Both the position numbers and the translations under genes were made by a program. Below the pieces are notes generated by a model, which had not been told where the DNA came from, did no database searches, and saw only the letters and a program-made list of their open reading frames with translations. A stretch of 27,714 nucleotides of DNA, taken from assembly GCA_002402315.1 (NCBI GenBank), contig DHFP01000215.1, positions 1-27,714 of the forward strand, read 5' to 3'. Positions 16,025-22,557 of this stretch are shown here, one piece after another. How positions within the stretch are numbered: the first letter of the stretch is position 1; each line of letters starts with the position of its first letter. This DNA comes from Clostridiales bacterium UBA4821 (GTDB lineage Bacteria > Bacillota > Clostridia > Acetivibrionales > UBA4821).

Positions 16025-16972
16025 ATGAAGTCTTACGTGATTTCTGATGAAACAATCAAAAAAATCAGTATCGAGGATGAAGAAATACAAAGCAGCCTCC
16101 ACTATTTTCTAATAGTGAATGCAAGTGATATTGAACAGATTAGTTCAAAGTTTAACTTAACAGAATGTAATACAGGCGAATGTTTGGAACGTAGACATTA
16201 TACGGGTATAGAAACTCACAAGCAAAACTATTTCATAGGACTAAATATCCCTAAAATCAATGAAGGCCGGATTTCTGCTCAACAGATAGATATCTTTTTT
16301 GGAAAGAACTTTATTATTATTTCGCTGAATGAAGAAGTTGAGATAGTTGATAAAATTGAAGGTGAGATTTTCAATAAGCCTGATATAACATTCAAGGGAG
16401 TATCCAACCCGACCAATAAAATTCTATACACATTATTTGACAGACTGGTGCTCAGAAGCTTATGGGTAGTTAGTGAACTTGAACGAAAGATTGAAGCACA
16501 AGAGGAAAGAGTATTAAAGATTGGTAAAAGGAACATGGTAAATGAGTTAATTGCGTTAAGGAGGCAGGTTTTTAAAGTAAGAAGATATTTAAGTCCATTG
16601 ACATACATTAGTGATATGCTTCTTTTAAATGAACTTGGAATTATAGATGATCATATGATAAAGTATTTTAGTAATATAGGGATAAAATTTTCACAGCTAA
16701 ATAGGGATATTAGCAGTTTACACCAATCAATTACCAGTTTAAGGGAGACGTATGAGTCTGAGATTTCAAACCAGCTGAATGAAATAATGAAAGTATTTAC
16801 AATAATATCTACCATATTCCTCCCTCTCAATTTAGTTACCGGTATATATGGAATGAATTTTACTTATATGCCGGAACTTAATACAAAGTTTGGTTATTTT
16901 GTTGTTTTAGGATTTATGGCGTGTCTTGCCAGTGTACTAATAGTAGTATTCCGCAGAAAGAAATGGTTGTGA
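16025..16972 (+). CDS. corA: CorA-family divalent cation transporter
   Basis: 315 aa from the ATG at 16025. A TTG 15 nt upstream is in frame but has no ribosome site, while GGTGG (16016-16020) precedes this ATG, if closely. A large soluble N-terminal region with long helices (about 140-250) is followed by two C-terminal membrane segments and the pore signature GMN (276-278, in GIYGMNF). The C terminus is basic (RRKKWL). CorA proteins form pentamers for Mg2+, Co2+ or Ni2+ uptake; members of this clostridial type are weakly similar in the N-terminal half, so the exact cation is open. It lies 43 bp after the cyclo-ligase gene. Confidence 0.9.
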   Translation: MKSYVISDETIKKISIEDEEIQSSLHYFLIVNASDIEQISSKFNLTECNTGECLERRHYTGIETHKQNYFIGLNIPKINEGRISAQQIDIFFGKNFIIISLNEEVEIVDKIEGEIFNKPDITFKGVSNPTNKILYTLFDRLVLRSLWVVSELERKIEAQEERVLKIGKRNMVNELIALRRQVFKVRRYLSPLTYISDMLLLNELGIIDDHMIKYFSNIGIKFSQLNRDISSLHQSITSLRETYESEISNQLNEIMKVFTIISTIFLPLNLVTGIYGMNFTYMPELNTKFGYFVVLGFMACLASVLIVVFRRKKWL

Positions 16973-16985
16973 TTAGGAGAAAGAG

Positions 16986-18011
16986 ATGACTAAAGTTAAG
17001 GTTACAAATACCAACATACTTCTAATGGTGGTTGTTATAGTGCTGACTGTTGTACCGCAGCTGGCAATAGTAATATTATATGAATATTTTCATATAGATA
17101 TCGGTGAGTATTTGAAAGAAGGGGATACTGCAAAGGCCATACTCCTAGCAGTTAACCAGTACGGTTTTATCTTCTTGCCTGTTATGATATTTACACTTAT
17201 TAATAGGTTGAATGTAAAGGAAGTGTTTAGGTTAAACCTAATCAATATTCCAACGCTTATCCTTACAATTATTATGGCTCTTGCAGCATGGTTTATAAGC
17301 CAGTTTGTAACAATAATTATTTATCATATATATAGCAGCATAATTGGGCAGCCAAGTAATGAAATGGCCGATGTAATACCTGAAAACATAGCTCTCGGAA
17401 TGTTCCTTATCGCTTTGTTTCCTGCAATTTGTGAGGAAGCTCTCTTTAGAGGGATAACCCTAAAGGCATATGAGAACAGAGGAACTGTACGTGCAATTAT
17501 TATTTCGGCAGCATTGTTTTCTATTATACATTTATCGGTAATTAGATTCGCAGGTCCATTAATAATAGGAATTCTGGCAGGTTACCTTGTGGTCAAATCC
17601 AATTCAATTCTCCCGGGAATTATTACCCATTTTGTTTTCAACGGTATAAGTATGACAATTTTCTATGCTGTTGATAAATTCCCTGAAGAAGTTGAAAGAT
17701 TTCCAACTATACCTGAATACCTTGTTTTGTCTTTTGTTACGCTTTTCTTCCTGGGGGTTTTGGCAGTTTGTATTATAGCCTTTAATTATGTAAATTTATC
17801 TAAGAAAAATGTAAAGTATGATAATCCAGTCGTGGAATTTCTCTACTTGGTTTTGTGGGGGGCACCTAAAGAACCGGGAAGATTTAGAAAACCGATAGGA
17901 ACTATACGTCAGGACATAATCTCAATATTGTCATATGCTCCAATAATCGTAATTCTAGTTATTGTTGTGTTGATTAATATTTTAGAGGTATTAGAAATAC
18001 TACTTAGATAA
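16986..18011 (+). CDS. CPBP-family intramembrane glutamic endopeptidase
   Basis: 341 aa with several membrane segments. The CPBP (Abi/CaaX protease-like) catalytic set is complete: Glu150-Glu151-x3-Arg155 (ICEEALFRG), His182 (FSIIHLS) and His215...Asn219 (THFVFNG). Bacterial members are linked to bacteriocin self-protection or protein processing, but no bacteriocin or prenylated substrate is visible here. The ribosome site is AGGAGAAAGAG directly upstream. It is the last gene of the run, and I see no clear terminator before the speD promoter. Confidence 0.88.
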   Translation: MTKVKVTNTNILLMVVVIVLTVVPQLAIVILYEYFHIDIGEYLKEGDTAKAILLAVNQYGFIFLPVMIFTLINRLNVKEVFRLNLINIPTLILTIIMALAAWFISQFVTIIIYHIYSSIIGQPSNEMADVIPENIALGMFLIALFPAICEEALFRGITLKAYENRGTVRAIIISAALFSIIHLSVIRFAGPLIIGILAGYLVVKSNSILPGIITHFVFNGISMTIFYAVDKFPEEVERFPTIPEYLVLSFVTLFFLGVLAVCIIAFNYVNLSKKNVKYDNPVVEFLYLVLWGAPKEPGRFRKPIGTIRQDIISILSYAPIIVILVIVVLINILEVLEILLR

Positions 18012-18083
18012 ACAGAGAAATCCGGAGGAAATCAAAAGTAAATCGAGTTAAATAAAATTAATAATAAAATTTAACAAAAACTA

Positions 18084-18111
18084 TTGACTTTTTTAAGTAA
18101 GTTGCTAAAAT
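18084..18111 (+). promoter_or_regulatory. Candidate speD promoter
   Basis: TTGACT (18084-18089) and TAAAAT (18106-18111) are 16 bp apart, about 70 nt before the speD start. Confidence 0.55.
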
Positions 18112-18181
18112 ATATATCATTGGCAGTAAAAAAAATACTAAAAAGGTGGTTGATATTTATCATTTAAAGGAGGAACCTGAA

Positions 18182-18556
18182 ATGAATACTTTGGGCCGTC
18201 ATATTTTGGCAGAAATTTATGGATGCTCGGAAGACATTTTAAACAATGTAAAACGAATCGAGCAAATAATGGTAGACTCAGCGCTTGAAGCTGGGGCCGA
18301 GGTAAGGGAAGTAGCCTTCCATAAATTTAGTCCGCAGGGTGTAAGCGGAGTAGTAGTAATTTCTGAATCACACCTAACTATACACACGTGGCCGGAGCTT
18401 GGTTATGCGGCAGTAGATGTGTTTACATGCGGGGATAAGATTAATCCCTGGGATGCTTGTAACCATCTAACTGAAAAATTTAATGCCAAGCATATGACTG
18501 CAACCGAGGTGAAACGAGGATTTTTCGAAGAGCCTGTAAAAGTTGCGAACTTATAA
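18182..18556 (+). CDS. speD: S-adenosylmethionine decarboxylase proenzyme
   Basis: Makes decarboxylated AdoMet, the aminopropyl donor for spermidine. The ATG at 18182 has a strong AAAGGAGG upstream; the in-frame extension to 18146 lacks one. This gives 124 aa, the length of the small bacterial (SpeH-type) enzyme. Self-cleavage should occur between Glu62 and Ser63 in SESHLTIHTWPE, with Ser63 becoming the pyruvoyl group. His68 and Cys83 (VFTCGD) are the expected processing and catalytic residues. No speE or speA is next to it. A strong terminator follows. Confidence 0.95.
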   Translation: MNTLGRHILAEIYGCSEDILNNVKRIEQIMVDSALEAGAEVREVAFHKFSPQGVSGVVVISESHLTIHTWPELGYAAVDVFTCGDKINPWDACNHLTEKFNAKHMTATEVKRGFFEEPVKVANL

Positions 18557-18571
18557 CATAGATGAAGGTGT

Positions 18572-18607
18572 AAGAACAAAAAAGCGCATCAGCGCTTTTT
18601 TGTTCTT
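18572..18607. terminator. speD terminator
   Basis: A perfect 16-bp stem (18572-18587 with 18592-18607) with an ATCA loop. GCGC sits at the tip and six A-T pairs next to it, so T-runs exist on both strands. Confidence 0.88.
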
Positions 18608-18707
18608 ATTTTAAATTTTTTTTATTAAAATGCATAAATTCCGAATTAATGTCAATAATAATTAATGACCTCACAAAATACATTGAGACCCCCTTTACAT
18701 TATTTTA

Positions 18708-18738
18708 GTGACATTTTCGAATGTCACGCTTTTTTTTT
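18708..18738 (+). terminator. Second terminator upstream of ndk, no gene before it
   Basis: GTGACATT (18708-18715) pairs with AATGTCAC (18720-18727) around a TTCG tetraloop, followed by a long T-run (from 18730). It lies 100 nt after the speD terminator and 80 nt before ndk, with no open frame between. It could end a small RNA or read-through, or act as an ndk attenuator. Confidence 0.8.
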
Positions 18739-18817
18739 ATTGATATATATGTTAAAATCTATTCAGTAACATTTCTATTTAATTTCAAAATAATAGATTA
18801 CAGGAGGAACTTAAATA

Positions 18818-19231
18818 ATGGAAAAAACTCTAGTTATTTTAAAGCCGGATGCAGTTAGAAGAGGTTTGATTGGAGAAATAATTTCAAGAATTGAAAAAAA
18901 AGGATTTAAAATTACTCACATGAAAATGGAAATACTTAAAAAGGAAGTTGTTGAAGAACATTACGCGCATGTTAAAGGAAGAAGCTTCTTTGACGGCATG
19001 ATCAAATATATGACATCAATTCCGGCCGTACTTATAGTTGTTGAAGGGGAAGATGTTGTTGCCATGATGAGGACCATGATAGGAAAGACAATGGTAAACG
19101 AAGCTGCTCCCGGCACAATCAGAGGAGATTTCGGCTTCAGTAAAGATGAGAATCTCATTCATGCTTCAGATTCAGTCGAAAATGCTGAGATTGAATTTGC
19201 AAGGTTTTTTCCCGAGGTTAAAACCAAATAA
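18818..19231 (+). CDS. ndk: Nucleoside diphosphate kinase
   Basis: Transfers the gamma phosphate between nucleoside triphosphates and diphosphates through a phospho-histidine. It has 137 aa, standard length. LVILKPDAVRRGLIGE is at the N terminus, GRSFFDGMI in the middle and the active-site His115 in ENLIHASDS. Most homologues have Gly where Ala116 stands (HGSDS), a mild variation. The ribosome site is AGGAGG about 9 nt before the ATG. It is followed after 15 bp by cheR, possibly in one transcript. Confidence 0.96.
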   Translation: MEKTLVILKPDAVRRGLIGEIISRIEKKGFKITHMKMEILKKEVVEEHYAHVKGRSFFDGMIKYMTSIPAVLIVVEGEDVVAMMRTMIGKTMVNEAAPGTIRGDFGFSKDENLIHASDSVENAEIEFARFFPEVKTK

Positions 19232-19246
19232 CGAAAGAGGGAGAAT

Positions 19247-20029
19247 ATGATAGTTGACTACGAAGATTTTAAAGCTGCTATCCATCAAATGACTGGTATT
19301 AATCTTTCTGACTATAAAGAAAGACAGATGAAAAGAAGGATTGATTCCCTTATTGCCAAGCGAAACTTTTCTGATTACGAAAGTTATGTAAGAGCGCTGA
19401 AATCTGACAAAGTTATTTATGACGAATTTATTAATTATATAACAATAAACGTGTCGGAATTTTATAGAAACCCAAGGCAGTGGGAAATCTTGGAGAAGGA
19501 AATAGTTCCTATGCTCATGAAAAGGAGTAACAATCTTAAAATATGGAGTGCAGCCTGTTCAACAGGTGAAGAACCATATTCACTTGTTATGATGATGAGC
19601 AGGTTCCTTCCATTAAGTCAGATTAAGGTTTTAGCAACTGATATAGATAAAGAAGTTATCAATAAGGCTAAATTTGGCCTCTATAATCCCAAAAGCTTGG
19701 AAAGCCTTCCGAGAGAATTTGTTTTGAAATATTTTAACAAGGAAGGTGATTTCTTCAGAATCAGGGATGAGGTAAAAAGGTGTGTAGATTTTCAATCACA
19801 TAACCTTCTTGCAGATAGATATCCTGACAACTGTGACCTAGTAGTTTGCAGAAATGTTCTTATATACTTTACTGAAGAAGCTAAGGCACTAATATATCAG
19901 AAGTTCAATAATTCTTTAAGGGTTGGAGGAATACTGTTTGTAGGAAGCACTGAGCAGATAATACTGTCTTCACGGTATTACTTTAAATCAGTAAATACGT
20001 TTTTCTATCAAAAGGAAAAGGATGTTTAG
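19247..20029 (+). CDS. cheR: CheR-type protein-glutamate methyltransferase
   Basis: Methylates glutamates of chemoreceptors with S-adenosylmethionine. It has 260 aa. The N-terminal helical CheR domain (about 1-75) ends in TINVSEFYRNP. The methyltransferase domain has WSAACSTGEEPYS (about 100-112), ATDIDKEVI, and DLVVCRNVLIYF. There is no receptor-tethering tail. The ribosome site is AGAGGGAG before the ATG. No other chemotaxis gene lies nearby. Its stop overlaps the GTG of ruvA (TAGTG). Confidence 0.93.
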   Translation: MIVDYEDFKAAIHQMTGINLSDYKERQMKRRIDSLIAKRNFSDYESYVRALKSDKVIYDEFINYITINVSEFYRNPRQWEILEKEIVPMLMKRSNNLKIWSAACSTGEEPYSLVMMMSRFLPLSQIKVLATDIDKEVINKAKFGLYNPKSLESLPREFVLKYFNKEGDFFRIRDEVKRCVDFQSHNLLADRYPDNCDLVVCRNVLIYFTEEAKALIYQKFNNSLRVGGILFVGSTEQIILSSRYYFKSVNTFFYQKEKDV

Positions 20030-20628
20030 TGAAAATGTATTCATATATAAAAGGAAGAATCGACCATAGAGCAGCAGACTATTTCGTGATTGACAACAAT
20101 GGCATAGGATATAAGGTTTTTTCTTCACTATCAACCATGGATAAGCTAAATGCTGGGCTAGAGGTAAAAGTATATACCAATATGTACGTAAGGGAGGATA
20201 TAATCAATTTATATGGTTTTCTTACCCCTGAAGAGCTAAGGATCTTTGAACTTCTCATATCAGTATCAGGAATAGGGCCTAAGGTTGCAAATTCCGTGCT
20301 CTCAGCGCTTACACCATCAAAGTTTGGCGTTGCTGTAATAACCGGGGATGTACAGGCCCTAAAAAGTATTCCCGGAATAGGACTTAAAACGGCTCAGCGA
20401 ATAATTCTTGAACTAAAAGATAAAATGAAGACTGAAGAAGCTTTTGATAAGCATGAACAACAAATAAATGGCACCAATGACAACATATCAGAAGTAGTTA
20501 ATGCACTGCAGGTGCTGGGGTACTCAGCTTCAGAAGCAGTTAAGGCTTTGAAACCGGTCGATGTGGATAATCTTGACATAGAAGATGTAATAAAGCATGC
20601 TTTGAGGAACTTAGGAAAGATGAAATAA
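20029..20628 (+). CDS. ruvA: Holliday junction branch migration protein RuvA
   Basis: Binds four-way junctions and loads the RuvB motor. It has 199 aa. An N-terminal OB domain begins MYSYIKGRID. Two helix-hairpin-helix motifs follow, ISVSGIGPKVA (about 77-87) and SIPGIGLKTAQR (about 113-124), with a C-terminal RuvB-contact domain from about 152. The GTG at 20029 has AAAAGGA 6 nt upstream and overlaps the cheR stop; the ATG at 20035 fits the family's usual N terminus better. Either is possible. ruvB and ruvC are not adjacent downstream, where a terminator and a convergent gene follow. Confidence 0.95.
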   Translation: MKMYSYIKGRIDHRAADYFVIDNNGIGYKVFSSLSTMDKLNAGLEVKVYTNMYVREDIINLYGFLTPEELRIFELLISVSGIGPKVANSVLSALTPSKFGVAVITGDVQALKSIPGIGLKTAQRIILELKDKMKTEEAFDKHEQQINGTNDNISEVVNALQVLGYSASEAVKALKPVDVDNLDIEDVIKHALRNLGKMK

Positions 20629-20648
20629 TAAAACACGATTTTAAAAAG

Positions 20649-20676
20649 AAAACCTCATCCAGTAGGAGAGGTTTTT
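20649..20676. terminator. Bidirectional terminator between ruvA and the convergent small gene
   Basis: AAAACCTC (20649-20656) pairs with GAGGTTTT (20668-20675) around an 11-nt loop, with T-rich flanks on both strands. The stem contains the stop codon of the minus-strand gene. Confidence 0.75.
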
Positions 20677-20921
20677 GCATTGCATAGTTTTTCCATAGGT
20701 AAAAGGATTTTCAAAATTAAGATGTTTGTAAGTTTTGCGTTACCGACCATTTCTGAGAGTTCTGAAATATCTACTTTTTTGGTGCTTGCTTCTTCCTTTA
20801 TTTCTGTTATTTCAAATCTAAGTCTTTCTATTAACATCAGAATATTGTCAGAATGCTCTACCATTTTATCTGCATCTTTTCTTTTTTCCAGTTCCGGTCT
20901 TAATGGAACAACTTTATCCAT
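20655..20921 (-). CDS. Small hypothetical protein
   Basis: 88 aa, beginning MDKVVPLRPELEKRK. Charged and largely helical, with no membrane segment and no motif I recognise; residues about 25-50 could form a coiled coil. AGAAGG stands upstream of the ATG on the minus strand at suitable distance, and codon usage on this strand resembles its neighbours. The opposite-strand reading is hydrophobic and serine-rich, typical of a shadow. It is convergent with ruvA and divergent from ilvA. No function is proposed. Confidence 0.65.
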   Translation of the reverse strand: MDKVVPLRPELEKRKDADKMVEHSDNILMLIERLRFEITEIKEEASTKKVDISELSEMVGNAKLTNILILKILLPMEKLCNAKTSPTG

Positions 20922-21160
20922 TGCTTTCTAACCTTCTTTCATTGTTAAATTAAATTATCCGGGTTTAATTAAAACCTTGATTCATACATTAAATCCCTAC
21001 ATTGTAAGAAGAGTTTTGCAGGATAAACAACTATTAAGTAACCTAACTAAGAATATTAAAAAAACTCAACTATTATGAGTAGGTAATATAAAATCAAAGT
21101 AGAGGTTTTACATAAATTAATAGCATTTTGAAAAAAATTAGACGAGGAGGTTGATTTTTT

Positions 21161-22357
21161 ATGATAACTCTGGAAGACATTAAAAAAGCTGCAAGAACTT
21201 TAGATGGAATAATTCATAAAACTCAGTTTTTATATACAAGCACCTTGAGTCAGTTGACAGGTGGGAGCATTTACTTAAAGACTGAAAATCTGCAGAAGAC
21301 AGGATCCTTTAAAGTAAGAGGAGCTTATTATAAAATTGCCAGCCTGACCGATGGAGAGAGAAGTAAAGGCGTTGTTGCTGTTTCTGCGGGTAACCATGCT
21401 CAGGGCGTCGCTTTTGCAGCCTCACGTTTTGGAATCAAATCCATCATAGTTATGCCTGAATTTGCTCCTGTGGCAAAGATAGTTGCAACAATGAATTATG
21501 GGGCGGAGGTTATATTGCATGGTAAAAATATTGACCAGGCTAAAGAAAAAGCACTTGAATTGGCATTAAAAGGAATGACCTTAATACATCCTTACGATGA
21601 TCCTTATGTAATTGCCGGTCAAGGTACAATTGGCATAGAAATGCTGGAGGACAATTCAGCGTTGGAAACAATTATAGTGCCTGTAGGAGGGGGAGGACTT
21701 GTTTCAGGTATAGCTATTGCAGCTAAATCAATTAAACCAGGAGTAAAAATCATAGGTGTAGAGGTAGAAGGTTATGATTCTCTAAAAATTTCTCTTGATG
21801 AAGGGAAAAGGGTTTGTGTTCCCGGAAGGCTTACGCTGGCAGATGGTATTGCTGTTGGGATCTGCGGCGATATTCCTTTTGGGGTTATAAAGGAAAAGGT
21901 TGATGAGATAGTTGTTGTATCGGATGATGATATTTCTTCTGCTATGTTTTGGCTGCTGGAAAGGGCAAAGTATGTAGTGGAGGGGGCTGGGGCTGCAGGG
22001 CTTGCAGCCATCCTCGCAAAAAAAATAGGCTTAGCCGGGAATAAGGTGGGAGTTGTACTAAGCGGCGGAAATATTGACTTAAGCATGCTTCAGCTTATAA
22101 TTGATAAGGGATTGGTCAAGGAAGGAAGAAGGGTCGAGGTTAGAGTAATAGTACCGGATAAACCCGGACAGCTAAAGGGAATACTGGAACTTCTAGGCAA
22201 CCTTGGAGTCAACATATATTCAATTAATCATAATAGGGTGAGTGAAGGTTTAACATCGGGGTTTGCGGAGGTGGAACTAATATTGGAAACCCGCAATAGG
22301 GATCATGCGGCAAACGTAATAAGTACTATACAAGAGAATGGTTATATTCTACGATAA
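21161..22357 (+). CDS. ilvA: Threonine ammonia-lyase with C-terminal ACT domain
   Basis: PLP enzyme that deaminates threonine to 2-oxobutanoate (isoleucine synthesis or threonine breakdown). It has 398 aa. The PLP lysine is Lys51 in TGSFKVRGA. SAGNHAQG (75-82) and the phosphate loop VGGGGLVSG (about 175-183) are present. A single ACT domain (about 327-398) starts VEVRVIVPDKPGQL. This short form with one ACT domain lies between E. coli TdcB (no ACT) and IlvA (two ACT), so regulation by isoleucine, AMP or another ligand cannot be read off. GAGGAGG precedes the ATG by about 10 nt. No ilv genes are nearby and there is no T-box upstream. Confidence 0.92.
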   Translation: MITLEDIKKAARTLDGIIHKTQFLYTSTLSQLTGGSIYLKTENLQKTGSFKVRGAYYKIASLTDGERSKGVVAVSAGNHAQGVAFAASRFGIKSIIVMPEFAPVAKIVATMNYGAEVILHGKNIDQAKEKALELALKGMTLIHPYDDPYVIAGQGTIGIEMLEDNSALETIIVPVGGGGLVSGIAIAAKSIKPGVKIIGVEVEGYDSLKISLDEGKRVCVPGRLTLADGIAVGICGDIPFGVIKEKVDEIVVVSDDDISSAMFWLLERAKYVVEGAGAAGLAAILAKKIGLAGNKVGVVLSGGNIDLSMLQLIIDKGLVKEGRRVEVRVIVPDKPGQLKGILELLGNLGVNIYSINHNRVSEGLTSGFAEVELILETRNRDHAANVISTIQENGYILR

Positions 22358-22362
22358 GATAA

Positions 22363-22385
22363 TTTTTGTGCAACTTGCACAAAAA
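22363..22385. repeat. Perfect inverted repeat after ilvA
   Basis: TTTTTGTGCA (22363-22372) and TGCACAAAAA (22376-22385) flank a 3-nt loop, 5 nt after the ilvA stop. On the plus strand the T-run is on the 5' side and no T-tract follows, so it is not a standard ilvA terminator, though it may still act as one. Confidence 0.5.
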
Positions 22386-22414
22386 TAGCCCGAGATTTTC
22401 TACATTTCTACAGC

Positions 22415-22443
22415 TTTACTTGCATAATATTTCCTGATATAAT
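22415..22443 (+). promoter_or_regulatory. Candidate promoter of the SLH protein gene
   Basis: TTTACT (22415-22420) and a perfect TATAAT (22438-22443) with 17 bp between, and TG at 22435-22436 as an extended -10. It gives a leader of roughly 110 nt. Confidence 0.6.
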
Positions 22444-22557
22444 TTAAGTATGCATAAGTTTTTTACTTTATACTTTTAAGAGTGAACCTTAACAAAAACT
22501 GGCATCTGATTGCACAGTCGCATTATTTGTACTAATAATTTTTAGGGAGGAATCTAT

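Noticed and set aside
18146..18181. Upstream start for speD
   Set aside because: The strong AAAGGAGG lies inside this extension and points to the ATG at 18182, which also gives the family length.
20680..20931. Plus-strand open frame of 83 codons after ruvA
   Set aside because: Serine- and phenylalanine-rich reading typical of an antisense shadow; the minus-strand frame has the ribosome site and a balanced composition.
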